Notes: generated by a model not told the origin, from the sequence alone. Shown: positions 8,336-17,825, counted from the stretch's first letter. The stretch: 64,000 nucleotides of DNA from Natrialba sp. SSL1 (GCF_001861355.1 NZ_MASN01000034.1:89009-153008); one strand, 5' to 3'. Numbers and translations are program-made.

Positions 8336-8404
8336 AGTTCGTTCATCCGTTTCCAACTGCCTGCAATAATACCTTCTAAGCTGTACTCCAACAACATTTT
8401 CCGT

Positions 8405-9472
8405 TCAGTGAGTTGATAGGGAGGTGACCGCACGGCCAGAAGCCGCTATCGCAAGCAAATAAATAATAATCGAGACAACAACGATTGACCCTCCTGATGG
8501 GAAACTTCCGTAGATCGACAGGGCAAATCCACCGACAACTGATACCTGGCCGAACAAGATCGAGAGATACAGCGTCTCACGGAAGCTATTAGCTACTTGT
8601 GAGGCGGCAGCTACTGGAATAACGAGCATTCCAGCCACGAGAATCACACCCAGAATCTGCATTGCCCCGACAACGACAATCGCCGTCATGACAATGAGTA
8701 GCCCGTTGTACCTGGTGACGTTGAGTTGAGCGACGCGTGCGGCCTGCTCGTCGAATGTAATGAACAGCAACTGCTTATAGGTGTACGCCACAACAGCGAC
8801 AACGACGATAGTGAGGAGCACCATCAACTGTGCTCCTTCAGGAGTCACGATTGAGAGGTTCCCGAACAAATAGCCCTCGATATTAATCCCGGTGAAGCCT
8901 CGGCCATAACTGATGATGAGCGTCGCAACAGCGAAGCTCCCTGTGAGCATAATCGCAATCGGGACGTCACCATAGGCATTGGTTCGTTCTGCAAGCCACT
9001 GGACTGCTAGGGCACCGAGAATAGCAACGACAAGCGCAGAAAGCATCACTGAAGTCCCCCAGCCTGTCGTTGTATCAAAGAGGAAGCCGATAGCCACGCC
9101 TGCGAACGCAGTATGAGCCAGCGTTTCTCCGATGAGTGCCATCTCCCTGTGAACAAGAAACGAACCAACCAGTGGAGCAACGATCCCGACGAGGAGAGCA
9201 GTCGCTAGTGACAACCACATAAACGGATGCTTAAAGACGTTCGTCCCGAGTATCTGATCAAGAAGCTGTCCAAACAATACGAACGTCTCATACAAGACAC
9301 CAGTACCCGGATACGCTTGTAGCCGGTAGGACACGACGAACAAGATCATCACTATCGAGAGGAGTGCGACCACGCCGATCCCGATCAGTTCACCTGTTCG
9401 CCGGAGAGAGCGGCCACCAGTTAGTTGGCGTGACCTGCTGTACTCGGTTGATTCAGTTGTATCGTTAGTCAT
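8405..9472 (-). CDS. Metal ABC transporter permease (ZnuB/MntB type)
   Basis: A 355-residue ABC-3 family permease with about eight helices after a soluble N-terminus of about 30 residues. Typical segments are SLATALLVGIVAPLVGSFLV with HREMALIGETLAHTAFAGVA, the cytosolic coupling region, and a late helix VVVGAMQILGVILVAGMLVIP. It forms the membrane channel with the ATPase encoded directly upstream. The ATG at 9472 overlaps the last base of the ATPase stop codon. Zinc is the likely cargo because of the His-rich binding protein in the same operon; manganese is the alternative. Confidence 0.92.
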   Translation of the reverse strand: MTNDTTESTEYSRSRQLTGGRSLRRTGELIGIGVVALLSIVMILFVVSYRLQAYPGTGVLYETFVLFGQLLDQILGTNVFKHPFMWLSLATALLVGIVAPLVGSFLVHREMALIGETLAHTAFAGVAIGFLFDTTTGWGTSVMLSALVVAILGALAVQWLAERTNAYGDVPIAIMLTGSFAVATLIISYGRGFTGINIEGYLFGNLSIVTPEGAQLMVLLTIVVVAVVAYTYKQLLFITFDEQAARVAQLNVTRYNGLLIVMTAIVVVGAMQILGVILVAGMLVIPVAAASQVANSFRETLYLSILFGQVSVVGGFALSIYGSFPSGGSIVVVSIIIYLLAIAASGRAVTSLSTH

Positions 9473-10212
9473 TAGTGGTCATGGTGGACGATCCGGCCAG
9501 TCGAACCGTATGCCTCAGCGAGAGCGTCACTCTCGACAAAGGATTCAGTATCGCTATGGTGGTACAGGTTGGTATTGATACAGGCGATTCGATTGGCACG
9601 ATCAGTGACGACGCCGATATCGTGTTCGATCAAGATGATGGTCATCCCGTCGGCGTTCAAGTTGTCGAGCAGGTCGTAGAACATATCTCTGGATTCGGCA
9701 TCTACACCGACAGTGGGTTCGTCAAGCGCGAGCAACTCTGCGTCTGACGCCAATGCCCGTGCAATGTACGCTCGTTGGCGCTGCCCGCCTGAGAGTTGAC
9801 TGAGCTGCCGTCCGGCGAGAGCTCTGATACCAACCGTTTCGAGCGCATCGTTGACAATGCCGCGATCTTCGCTGGTTACTCGTGCATGCTCTGTGTGCGC
9901 AAACCGGCCCATCGTCACGACCTCCCGAACAGTGACAGGCATCGTTGTGCCCTTGTCGGTCGCTTGTTGTGGGACATAGCCGATGCGTTCTCCCTCATCG
10001 AATGACGCTATCGACTGCCCGAACAACTTGATTGAGCCGCGGTTAGGAGTGAGAAGCCCAAGCATGAGGTGCAAGAGGGTTGTCTTCCCTGAGCCGTTCG
10101 GCCCGATCAGGCCGAGGAAATCGCCCTCCTTGACCGACAGCGTGACGTCTTCGACCGCGAGTTGATCGCGGTACGCGAACGTAACATTCTCCAACTGGGC
10201 GACTATGGTCAC
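9472..10212 (-). CDS. Metal ABC transporter ATP-binding protein (ZnuC type)
   Basis: A 246-residue ATPase energising zinc uptake. It has Walker A (GPNGSGKTT), the signature LSGGQRQRAYIARAL, Walker B (LLALDEPTVG) and the H-loop LIEHD. I chose the GTG start at 10212 because it overlaps the stop of the binding-protein gene as GTGA and puts the start right before AQLENVTFAYRD; the reading frame is open to 10293, but that extension lies inside the upstream gene. Order in the operon is binding protein, ATPase, permease, all coupled by overlaps. Confidence 0.92.
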   Translation of the reverse strand: MTIVAQLENVTFAYRDQLAVEDVTLSVKEGDFLGLIGPNGSGKTTLLHLMLGLLTPNRGSIKLFGQSIASFDEGERIGYVPQQATDKGTTMPVTVREVVTMGRFAHTEHARVTSEDRGIVNDALETVGIRALAGRQLSQLSGGQRQRAYIARALASDAELLALDEPTVGVDAESRDMFYDLLDNLNADGMTIILIEHDIGVVTDRANRIACINTNLYHHSDTESFVESDALAEAYGSTGRIVHHDH

Positions 10213-11192
10213 TGTGATCCAAGTGCTTGTTCGAATGCAGGAAGGTTGATTTCCTCCATCTGTTCGATCCACCCCCATCCGTTGTCGGTCCACTCTTCGG
10301 TTGTCCCTTCGACAGGGCTGATTGCTTCAACGGTCGTTGCATCGCTATTTTCGACAATCGTGTTAGCGAGGTTCGGAGATTCGAAGTAATCGTAGAGAAT
10401 CGTATCGATCCCGTTTTCGTTCACAACGTCGATCGTGTCCGCGATATCATTTGCACTCGGTTCCTCATTGGGGGACGCTCCGACGGGCGTGTGGATCTCC
10501 ACGTTATAACGCTCTTCTATATAACTGTAGGAATCGTGCCCGGCAATAACGATAGTGGCACCCTCAACGTTTTCGAAGACATCTTGGAACTGACTATGAA
10601 CTTCTTCAAGGCGGGTCTTATATCCCTCAGCGTTTTCTTCGTAGGTGTCCGCATTGTCGGGATCGGCATCTGAGAGCCCGGCGGCGATGTTGTCTACGAT
10701 CTCCGCTGCGAGGACTGGATCGAGCCACGCGTGGGGGTCGGTATCGAAATTATGATCGTCGTGATCGTCATCATGATCGTCGTCGTGGTCGTCGTGATCG
10801 TCATCCCAGTCGAGGAGTTCCAGTCCTTCGAGGCCGTCAATCACAGTACTATGATCGTAGTCGGCTTCAAGCTGCTCAGCGATATCTTGAGCCCACGAGA
10901 ATTCAGGATGGTCGAAATACACGAATGCATCCGTTTCGGCAATGTCTCGAACGAGATCTCCCTCCGGTTCCCACCCGTGGCCCATATCGCCGACCGGCAC
11001 TGCGTTCTCGAACTCGGCAGTGTCACCAGCAACATGTTGCCCCCAATTGTAGAGAGTGAAGAACGCACCATATCCGGAATCAACACCATCGCTACCGCTT
11101 GCTTCTCCAATATTATCGAGACACCCAGCCAGCGATCCCGCAGCGAGTAGTCCTGCACCACTTGCCAAAATTGAACGTCGTGAGTGATCCAT
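10209..11192 (-). CDS. Zinc-type ABC transporter substrate-binding lipoprotein (ZnuA type)
   Basis: A 327-residue periplasm-facing binding protein. The N-terminus has a twin-arginine motif (HSRRSILAS) and lipobox Cys (SLAGC). A His/Asp loop of alternating DDH units (about residues 133-152), followed by DPHAWLDP, is typical of zinc-specific cluster A-I proteins. Further metal-ligand segments are VIAGHDSYSYIEERY and the late DTILYDYFESP. First gene of the three-gene importer operon. Its promoter (11193-11290) has a TATA box about 33-42 nt upstream and a TTTAATAA-type palindrome that may bind a metal-responsive repressor. Confidence 0.93.
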   Translation of the reverse strand: MDHSRRSILASGAGLLAAGSLAGCLDNIGEASGSDGVDSGYGAFFTLYNWGQHVAGDTAEFENAVPVGDMGHGWEPEGDLVRDIAETDAFVYFDHPEFSWAQDIAEQLEADYDHSTVIDGLEGLELLDWDDDHDDHDDDHDDDHDDHNFDTDPHAWLDPVLAAEIVDNIAAGLSDADPDNADTYEENAEGYKTRLEEVHSQFQDVFENVEGATIVIAGHDSYSYIEERYNVEIHTPVGASPNEEPSANDIADTIDVVNENGIDTILYDYFESPNLANTIVENSDATTVEAISPVEGTTEEWTDNGWGWIEQMEEINLPAFEQALGSQ

Positions 11193-11224
11193 ATCCGCTA
11201 ATCGGAGTCCTCGAATAAAGACCT

Positions 11225-11286
11225 TATTATATTGAACGCGAAGTTTAATAATCCACCAGGTCCATTTCGGACGCGTTTAATAAACG
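11225..11286 (-). promoter_or_regulatory. Promoter and putative operator of the zinc importer operon
   Basis: Read leftwards, a TATA-like AATATAATAA lies at about 11225-11235, some 35-40 nt before the start codon. Upstream of it are GTTTAATAA (about 11243-11251) and the perfect 13-bp palindrome CGTTTAATAAACG (11274-11286). The shared GTTTAATAA core, about one helical-turn multiple apart, suggests a dimeric regulator. The regulator is not identified. Confidence 0.5.
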
Positions 11287-11368
11287 ACCACTGACATCCA
11301 GAACATAGGGCCATCTAAAGAAAAGAGGGCATCACAACGACCCTGGAAAATTAACCAGTAAACTTTAG

Positions 11369-11384
11369 TTTAGCCTCATCTAAA
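11369..11384. promoter_or_regulatory. SirR/DtxR-like box upstream of ZIP gene 1
   Basis: A perfect inverted repeat TTTAG-N6-CTAAA, preceded by an extra TTTAG half-site at 11364. Similar boxes lie before sirR (38910) and before the second ZIP gene (39654). DtxR/MntR-family repressors of haloarchaea bind TTAG...CTAA dyads, so metal-dependent control by SirR is inferred. Confidence 0.55.
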
Positions 11385-11487
11385 TCTGCTCAATGCCTTC
11401 CGGTCCTGGTTCGGATATGACGGTTCGACCGCGTAAAAACACATCAAGTAATGCCCCCACCATGGCTGGCTCCGATGGTGGTTGTCT

Positions 11488-12402
11488 ATGACGCAATCGC
11501 CGTACGAGAAACTTCCTCGCTCGGTCCTATTTCTTGGCCCGTTCATCGTTCTCGGTGCTGCAATTGCGCTCTTAGCGATCACCTCTCCGATCGGTGACTT
11601 GACCGCAATGGAAACCGCTACCCTTGGTGAGATGCTCACGATGATGCTGCTGATCGGTCTAATTGTGGGTATCGTCCCCGTTGCGATCGGTATGCTTTGG
11701 TTCCCGTTCATGCGGACTCTCGATCACAGCAAACTTCACATCGTGTTAGCGCTCTCTGCTGGCGTTCTCGCTTTCGTCGGCGTCGAAATGACGGAGGAAG
11801 CAATTGAGTACGCGGCTGCGGCCCCCTCACCCAGCCTCGCAGCAGGGCTCGCTATCGCTGCGTTCATCGGCACGTTTCTGCTAATGGTGGGTGTGAGTCG
11901 GTGGAGCTTGGCTCGCGCTCAGCAAAGCGGCAATCGCGGGCTCGGCGTTGCGTACTTGGTCGCGCTCGGACTCGGGTTACATAGCCTCGGGGAAGGCATT
12001 GCAATAGGGAGCTCCCTTTTGCTGGGTGAAGCAGCCCTTGCAATGCTGTTAATTATCGGATTTATCCTCGACAATGTGACCGAAGGACCGACCATTGTCG
12101 CTGCCGTCGCCCGTGACGCTGAAGCACCGCCACTACTTCACTTTGCGACTCTAGGCGTGATCGCGGGCGGACCTGTCGTGCTTGGCGGCTGGATCGCTGC
12201 CTTTGCCTTCTCACCGGTCATGGCAGCTGCACTCCTTGCCGTGGGGATCGGTGCGATTGTTCAAGTGATCTTACAGGTCATCGACCTCATTCAGTTTGAC
12301 GCACCGAGGGTGCTCACTCGCGCGAACATGAGCGGATTCGTCGGCGGATTCGTCTTCATGTTCCTCCTTGATGAGATTATGATTGATATGATTCTTCTAT
12401 GA
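11488..12402 (+). CDS. ZIP family metal transporter (copy 1)
   Basis: A 304-residue ZIP permease with eight hydrophobic helices. Metal-site motifs HSLGEGIAIG and ILDNVTEGPT lie in helices IV and V. I chose the ATG at 11488 because the paralogue at 39791 starts at the matching residue (SPYE.LPRSVLFLGP follows in both). The two proteins differ at about 29 of 304 positions by eye. Probable role: uptake or redistribution of Zn, Mn or Fe across the cell membrane. A hairpin CCACCAT...ATGGTGG (11457-11481) sits just before the start codon and may affect translation. Confidence 0.9.
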   Translation: MTQSPYEKLPRSVLFLGPFIVLGAAIALLAITSPIGDLTAMETATLGEMLTMMLLIGLIVGIVPVAIGMLWFPFMRTLDHSKLHIVLALSAGVLAFVGVEMTEEAIEYAAAAPSPSLAAGLAIAAFIGTFLLMVGVSRWSLARAQQSGNRGLGVAYLVALGLGLHSLGEGIAIGSSLLLGEAALAMLLIIGFILDNVTEGPTIVAAVARDAEAPPLLHFATLGVIAGGPVVLGGWIAAFAFSPVMAAALLAVGIGAIVQVILQVIDLIQFDAPRVLTRANMSGFVGGFVFMFLLDEIMIDMILL

Positions 12403-12609
12403 ATTGTCTCAGATTCAACCCCCCTGAATCTCTCGGCCATTTTCTGATTTGACGTCCCAGAGTAGACAGATAGCCAACAATCAATCTCTAATCTTCCCTT
12501 TAATGTTGGAATTAATAGGGCACTCCCGGGCAAGTTCTCATCTGAAGTCAGTGGATGTTTCATGGGATTTATTCCGTATGTTATCGATCAGTAATTGCAT
12601 AGCTATCAA

Positions 12610-12903
12610 TTATAAATAACGCCACCAGTTTCCGACTAGGATCCCGAGGAACAGTCCGCTCGTGATTGCAGTGAGGAGCATAATGACCGCGGGGCTCTGG
12701 CCGAGCGAAAGACCTACCAACACCGTTTCCGGTAATCCCTGCTGATCTAACGCGAGCAAGAGATTACCGGTGAAATATATTGCTGGAATACCGGTACTGA
12801 CGAGAAGTGGCAAACGCAATTCGAATAAATAAATACCGAGGCCAATTCCGATGGCGAACGGTATCAAAGCCAAAACTGCTGTTACGAGCAGATGGAGTAT
12901 CAT
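12610..12903 (-). CDS. Small hypothetical membrane protein (97 aa)
   Basis: A 97-residue protein with three strongly hydrophobic segments and few charged residues (GIGLGIYLFELRLPLL, a Gly-rich loop, then GLFLGILVGNWWRYL). No family recognised. It precedes (in transcription) nothing on its strand until the ZIP gene, which is convergent, and follows the cupredoxin-like gene by 45 nt, so it may be cotranscribed with it. Confidence 0.6.
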   Translation of the reverse strand: MILHLLVTAVLALIPFAIGIGLGIYLFELRLPLLVSTGIPAIYFTGNLLLALDQQGLPETVLVGLSLGQSPAVIMLLTAITSGLFLGILVGNWWRYL

Positions 12904-12948
12904 TTTATAGGTGTTGCGGACCGTCTGAGGTAAATCGCTACCGCAGTA

Positions 12949-13527
12949 TCATTCATCTGTTTCGATTTTGATATCACCGCGTTTCGACCAGTCGTAGTGG
13001 ATCTCGCAAACGTACTCAGCAATATCGTCTTGAGCCTCAATCACAAGAGATTGCGTCTCGTTTTCGTCCTGCATCAGTTCGGTTTTATAATCTTCAACGA
13101 CGGATTCGTTTTCATCCCAGATCTCGATATTGTGCGCCTGTCCATCTTCGTTCTTCCACGTGATGACGTACTCTTTCCCCTCTGTAAGGACAAGTGTTGG
13201 GTTCTCTTCCCCCTCGATGATCTGGGGTTCAATACCCTCCCATCCGGAAGTGGTGGCACCTAACACGATCTCATCAATGTTCTCCCAATCTTCCTTCGCT
13301 GCCTCTTCATCGTTGTCTTCAGCTTCATCTTCGTCGGTAACCCGTTCGTCACCTTCTCCGTCCTCGTGTGTTTCGTCTTCTGCCTCCTCGTTTCCATTCT
13401 GGGCATCTTTTTGATCACCATTGTCTGTTTCACCATCGCTGAGACAGCCAGCGATGAGAGCAGTTGCCATCACCCCAGCCGAGAGTCGTAGCATCTCCCG
13501 CCGAAACACTGGATCAGATTGTTCCAT
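12949..13527 (-). CDS. Cupredoxin-like Tat lipoprotein
   Basis: 192 residues from the ATG at 13527. The signal (RREMLRLSAGVMATALIAGC) has a twin-Arg followed by a lipobox Cys. A very acidic Glu/Asp linker of about 60 residues is followed by a beta-rich domain with VITWKNEDGQAHNIEIW and a late YVCEIHYD, matching the His...Cys...His pattern of plastocyanin-type copper sites (the loop after Cys is E-I-H). It probably binds copper at the cell surface and passes electrons or copper. The frame is open upstream to 13647, but that part has no signal peptide character. Confidence 0.8.
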   Translation of the reverse strand: MEQSDPVFRREMLRLSAGVMATALIAGCLSDGETDNGDQKDAQNGNEEAEDETHEDGEGDERVTDEDEAEDNDEEAAKEDWENIDEIVLGATTSGWEGIEPQIIEGEENPTLVLTEGKEYVITWKNEDGQAHNIEIWDENESVVEDYKTELMQDENETQSLVIEAQDDIAEYVCEIHYDWSKRGDIKIETDE

Positions 13528-13785
13528 CGCCCCACTCCGCAATACGCCACGATAAAAGTACGTAGTCCATATAGTCATTAATACAATATTATAGGAGAAA
13601 TTGATAAGAGGACGATCCCGAACGTACATTTCTGAGTCAGTGTACAATTACCCGTGAGTAGGATAGCAAACGGATGATGAGAGAGAAGGCCTTTCCATAC
13701 ACTCTTCTCACCAGCCATAGTGTAGTTACGATCTCCAACGCCCTGAAGGCCAATGGCTTAATTCGTGGTTCTCGTTTGTGGAGCC

Positions 13786-14052
13786 ATGCCACCGGAATCC
13801 AATGAGGTTCGTGTGTGGCTTGTTGAACACGGGTACAATAACCGCGATCTTATTCTTCTCAAGCACGCGACACCTGATGGAAGCCAGATCTTTCGGAAAG
13901 AGGTCGCATCACAGGCTCTGGATACAGTGAGTGCCGCAAAGGAAGCTTCTGACGCCAATCTTGAGACTGTTGAAGACCCTGCCGTACAAGAGCGGTACGC
14001 TGACGAAGCCGCGCGGATGGCTGAGAAACATGACTCTGATGATCCAGTATGA
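13786..14052 (+). CDS. Conserved haloarchaeal hypothetical protein (88 aa)
   Basis: 88 residues from the ATG at 13786. It begins PPESNEVRVWLVEHGYNNRD, then a beta-hairpin-like LILLKHATPDGSQIFRKE and a helical Ala-rich, acidic tail. Typical halophilic composition supports a real gene. I recognise it as a type of small haloarchaeal protein seen near other accessory genes but cannot name a function. It is monocistronic here, ahead of the copper-binding gene by about 150 nt. Confidence 0.6.
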   Translation: MPPESNEVRVWLVEHGYNNRDLILLKHATPDGSQIFRKEVASQALDTVSAAKEASDANLETVEDPAVQERYADEAARMAEKHDSDDPV

Positions 14053-14140
14053 CCGTCACGTCTGGCAATTGTTCTGACGGGGTAACACTTCGTGTTAGCT
14101 GTTATGAGGCTCTCAATACTTCAATGAGGATTGAAAATAT

Positions 14141-14158
14141 CAACTACAATGGTAGTTG
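14141..14158. promoter_or_regulatory. Inverted repeat before the Cys-rich copper protein gene
   Basis: CAACTAC-AATG-GTAGTTG, a perfect 7-bp dyad about 50 nt before the start of the four-helix copper protein. CAACTACAAT recurs at 14619-14628, just before the DUF305 gene. A TTTTAT box lies between this dyad and the 14207 ATG. It may be a shared copper-control site. Confidence 0.4.
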
Positions 14159-14206
14159 CATATTCCAGTCCACGTTTTATTTGCTAGATGAGTGAGAGCT
14201 ATTCTG

Positions 14207-14560
14207 ATGGCATTAACTGAAATCGATCATGTGAGTGAGAACGACCGAATGGCAGAGTGTATCGACAACTGCTTCGAGGCTGCACAGGCCTGTGAGTGGT
14301 GTGCCGACGAGTGTATCGGGATGGGAGAAGAGATGGCTCGGTGCATTCGACTGTGCCGAGACGTCGCTGATCTCACTACGATGCACGCTCGCTTCATGGC
14401 CCGAGAGTCTGGGTACAGTAGCGAGCTCGCTGAAACCTGTGCTGAGGCCTGCAAAGAGTGTGCAGACGAGTGCGAACAACATGATCACAACCACTGCCAG
14501 GTCTGCGCCGAAGTACTGCGGGAGTGTGCGGACTCCTGTCGAGACATGGCATCGGCCTAG
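14207..14560 (+). CDS. Four-helix bundle Cys-rich copper-binding protein (Csp-like)
   Basis: About 117 residues from the ATG at 14207 (a GTG at 14192 is also possible). It has Cys residues spaced three to four apart along predicted helices: ECIDNCFEAAQACEWCADEC, ARCIRLCRDV, ETCAEACKECADECEQH and CQVCAEVLRECADSC. This is the pattern of copper storage proteins, where thiolates line a four-helix bundle and bind many Cu(I) ions. No signal peptide is seen, so it would be a cytosolic store, like Csp3. It lies 80 nt before the DUF305 gene on the same strand. Confidence 0.9.
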   Translation: MALTEIDHVSENDRMAECIDNCFEAAQACEWCADECIGMGEEMARCIRLCRDVADLTTMHARFMARESGYSSELAETCAEACKECADECEQHDHNHCQVCAEVLRECADSCRDMASA

Positions 14561-14640
14561 TCGTTCGCCGTAGCAGAAACTGGATGTAAACCGACTGGTG
14601 GAGAGAGCCACTGACCGACAACTACAATAATAGAACTACG

Positions 14641-15375
14641 ATGGTTAACTCAACGCGACGTCAGATGCTTTGTGCGGCTGGAGCGGCGAGTACAGCTGGA
14701 TTCGCGGGCTACGTGACCGCTGGAAGACAGGACGATGAAGATGAACACGAAGATACTGAGTTCAACGAAGTGGACATCATGTTCGTACGGATGATGATTC
14801 CGCATCATGAAGGTGCGATCCAAATGGCCGAACTCATCCCCGAGAGAACCAACCGGGAGGAATTACTTGGTATCCGGACAGAGATCATCGAGGAGCAAGA
14901 AGCGGAGATCGATCTCATGTGTGAATTGCTCGACGATGCCGGCGTCGCCGGTTGTGACGAGGTGGGGAGCATGATGCCCCACGAGATGGGGGAGATGATG
15001 CACGGCGACGGGATGGGGGACGAAATGCACGACGACGATGACGAGATGCACGACGACGACATGGATGATGGAATGCACGATGACGATGAGATGGGCGACG
15101 GAATGGGTCCCGACGAGATGGAGGAGATGATGCCACAAGAACATATGATGACCCACGACGACAGTCGGGAACTCCGCCGCGCCGAAAACGAGGAGTTCGA
15201 TTGCCTGTTCGCCGAACACATGATTCGCCACCACGAAGGTGCCGTCGCAATGTCCGAGCACGTCTTGGACGAAGGTGAATCCGAGCGCATTGCTGGACTG
15301 GCAGAGGGGATTATCGACGCCCAGCAAGCGGAAATCGAGCTAATGGAGGAGTGGCAAAACGAGTGGGACTGTTGA
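14641..15375 (+). CDS. Double DUF305 protein with Met/His/Asp-rich linker, Tat-exported
   Basis: 244 residues. A twin-Arg signal (STRRQMLCAAGAAS) is followed by two DUF305 (ferritin-like helical) domains, each with the MI.HHEGA motif: MIPHHEGAIQMAE (about residues 53-65) and MIRHHEGAVAMSE (about 197-209). Between them lies a linker of roughly 70 residues made almost only of Asp, Glu, Met, His and Gly, likely a copper-binding segment. DUF305 proteins accompany copper resistance genes in many prokaryotes. Start at the ATG at 14641. It is likely part of the copper response with the flanking genes. Confidence 0.87.
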   Translation: MVNSTRRQMLCAAGAASTAGFAGYVTAGRQDDEDEHEDTEFNEVDIMFVRMMIPHHEGAIQMAELIPERTNREELLGIRTEIIEEQEAEIDLMCELLDDAGVAGCDEVGSMMPHEMGEMMHGDGMGDEMHDDDDEMHDDDMDDGMHDDDEMGDGMGPDEMEEMMPQEHMMTHDDSRELRRAENEEFDCLFAEHMIRHHEGAVAMSEHVLDEGESERIAGLAEGIIDAQQAEIELMEEWQNEWDC

Positions 15376-15566
15376 TCGACGACAGCTAGTCGGCCTGTTT
15401 CATTCATTTTTGCATAATCGAGGAGAACGGACCACAACAATTAGGGATTTGTTTGGTGAACAACAACACGATGGACGTCACCGATTTGGTCGGTTGATCC
15501 TTGTGCTCGCATCTTTGGTGAGGAACTCGACCAACTTCGGAAACGGTTGCCATTGAGAACCGATAT

Positions 15567-17825
15567 ATGTCACAATACGATCCGGCGGATACACCCGATT
15601 CGCATCATGCTCACGACGAGCAACAACGAGCAGAAAAACCAACTGACCGCGATTGTCCGTGCTGTCGCGTCTGCGGATTAACCGCTGAACGGACCGACGA
15701 GCCGGCGGTCCGACATGAGCATCGGGAAGCGGGTCATGAGGAAAGTGAGCACGAAGACCCCGATCGCTCGCATGACGACCACGACAGTCACGACCACGAG
15801 TCGCACGTCGATCACTCCGATCACGAGGAGATGTTCAAGCAGCGCTTTTTTGTCTGCCTCGTCCTCTCGCTGCCGGTTCTTTACTACAGCCCGATGCTTC
15901 AGGAGTGGTTCGGCTATGCAGCCGTGACGTTCCCCGGGAGTGAGTTCGTCGGGCCGGTTCTCGGCACGATTGTCTTCATCTACGGTGGAATCCCGTTCCT
16001 GCGAATGGGGGCGGTCGAAGTGCGAAACCGCGAACCGGGGATGATGTTACTGATCTCGCTCGCCATTACCGTCGCGTTCGTCTACAGCGTCGCTGCGATC
16101 GGCTTCGGGATTGGTGATCCGTTCTTCTGGGAACTCGTCACGCTGATCGTCATCTTCCTGCTCGGCCACTGGATCGAGATGCGTAGTGTCCGGCGAGCCT
16201 CGGGCGCGCTCGACGAGCTAGCAGAGCTGATGCCGGATACGGCCGAACGCGTAACCAAAGACGGCGAGACCGAAAAAGTCCGCATTGACGACCTCGCGGA
16301 AGACGACCTCGTACTCGTTCGACCCGGGGCAAACGTCCCCGCTGACGGTGTCGTCGAAGACGGTGAATCGAACGTCAACGAGGCGATGATCACCGGCGAA
16401 TCGCGCCCGGTAAAGAAAGAGCCGGGTGACGAGGTGATCGGCGGCACGACCAACCGCGACGGCAGCCTTCGGGTGCGCGTGAGTGCAACTGGCGAGGAGA
16501 CGACGCTTTCCGGAATTATGCGACTGGTCGAGGAGGCCCAACAGAGCCGCTCTCGAACCCAGGTACTCGCTGACCGTGCAGCTGGATGGCTGTTCTACGC
16601 AGCAATTGCGGTGGCGGCTGTTACAGCCGTCGCGTGGACAGTGGCGGTCGGCTTCGGGTTACCGGTTGTCGAGAGGGTCGTTACCGTACTCGTCATTGCC
16701 TGTCCGCACGCGCTTGGATTGGCTGTGCCGCTGGTCGTCGCAATCAACACGTCGATGGCGGCGCAAAACGGCATGCTCGTGCGCGATCGGATCGCCATGG
16801 AGGAAGCGCGCAACCTCGATACAATTGTCTTCGATAAGACGGGGACGCTTACAGAAGGTGAACAAGGGGTTGTGAATATCACCACGTCCGAAGACTGGGA
16901 TGAGGACGAACTACTAGCCGTGATGGCTGCTGCGGAAGGCGACTCCGAACACATGATTGCAGAGGCGATTCGTGAGGAGGCCAATGAACGAGGACTCTCC
17001 ATACCAAGTGTGCGCGAGTTTGAGGCGCTCCAAGGCCGCGGGGTCCGCGCGACCGTAGAAGTTGAAGCGGCGGCGACTCCCGGCGCGGGTGAGGACGGCG
17101 TACGAGATGGCGAGACGGTCTATGTCGGTGGCCCGAACTTGCTCCGCCACTTGGACATTGAGCTCAACGCCGAACTCGAAGCGTTCGCGGACGAAGCTGG
17201 TGAGCGCGGTCAGGGTGTCGTCTACCTGCTTCGAAATGGCGAGGCGGTAGGCGCAGTCGCGCTTGCAGACGTGATCCGGGACGAGAGCTTTGAGGCGATC
17301 GAAGCACTCCACGAGATGGGCGTCGAGGTTGCAATGCTCACTGGAGACTCCGAGGACGTCGCAAGCGCTGTCTCCGATGAACTCGATATTGACACGTACT
17401 TCGCCGAAGTACTCCCGGAAGACAAGGACAAGAAGATTATCGAACTCCAGAACCAGGGTAAACTGGTAGCGATGGTTGGCGACGGAGTGAACGACGCACC
17501 TGCGCTGACTCGGTCTGATGTGGGCATCGCAATCGGGAGTGGGACAGACGTCGCCGTGGAGTCTGCCGATGTCGTCCTCGTGGAGAACGATCCCCGTGAC
17601 GTCGCGCATCTCGTCCGTTTGAGCCGGAAGAGCTACAGAAAGATGCAAGAGAACCTCGTGTGGGCGGCCGGCTACAACGTCTTCGCGCTGCCGCTCGCAG
17701 CTGGCGTACTAGCCCCAATCGGAATATTGCTTTCACCAGCAGTTGGTGCCGTCCTGATGTCAGCGAGTACGGTCATCGTCGCCATCAACGCACAACTCCT
17801 GCGACGAGCTGATCTGTCTGTGTAA
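15567..17825 (+). CDS. copB: Copper-translocating P1B-type ATPase, CopB type (CPH)
   Basis: A 752-residue heavy-metal ATPase. In place of an HMA domain, the N-terminus has a short Cys motif (CPCCRVCG) and a His/Asp-rich stretch (about residues 48-88), typical of CopB. The metal-binding helix has CPH (379-381), the P1B-3 signature linked to Cu(II)/Cu(I) or Ag export. The phosphorylation site DKTGT is at 423, with MITGES and [12 protein letters not shown] also present. Expected role: copper efflux. The ATG at 15567 has no close upstream gene on this strand. The convergent CopA gene lies to the right, past a transposase relic. Confidence 0.93.
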   Translation: MSQYDPADTPDSHHAHDEQQRAEKPTDRDCPCCRVCGLTAERTDEPAVRHEHREAGHEESEHEDPDRSHDDHDSHDHESHVDHSDHEEMFKQRFFVCLVLSLPVLYYSPMLQEWFGYAAVTFPGSEFVGPVLGTIVFIYGGIPFLRMGAVEVRNREPGMMLLISLAITVAFVYSVAAIGFGIGDPFFWELVTLIVIFLLGHWIEMRSVRRASGALDELAELMPDTAERVTKDGETEKVRIDDLAEDDLVLVRPGANVPADGVVEDGESNVNEAMITGESRPVKKEPGDEVIGGTTNRDGSLRVRVSATGEETTLSGIMRLVEEAQQSRSRTQVLADRAAGWLFYAAIAVAAVTAVAWTVAVGFGLPVVERVVTVLVIACPHALGLAVPLVVAINTSMAAQNGMLVRDRIAMEEARNLDTIVFDKTGTLTEGEQGVVNITTSEDWDEDELLAVMAAAEGDSEHMIAEAIREEANERGLSIPSVREFEALQGRGVRATVEVEAAATPGAGEDGVRDGETVYVGGPNLLRHLDIELNAELEAFADEAGERGQGVVYLLRNGEAVGAVALADVIRDESFEAIEALHEMGVEVAMLTGDSEDVASAVSDELDIDTYFAEVLPEDKDKKIIELQNQGKLVAMVGDGVNDAPALTRSDVGIAIGSGTDVAVESADVVLVENDPRDVAHLVRLSRKSYRKMQENLVWAAGYNVFALPLAAGVLAPIGILLSPAVGAVLMSASTVIVAINAQLLRRADLSV

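Noticed and set aside
14805..15440. Long antisense ORFs opposite the DUF305 gene
   Set aside because: They arise from the mirror of Asp/His/Met codons (runs of Ser, Arg or Val-Val-His) and lack any domain.
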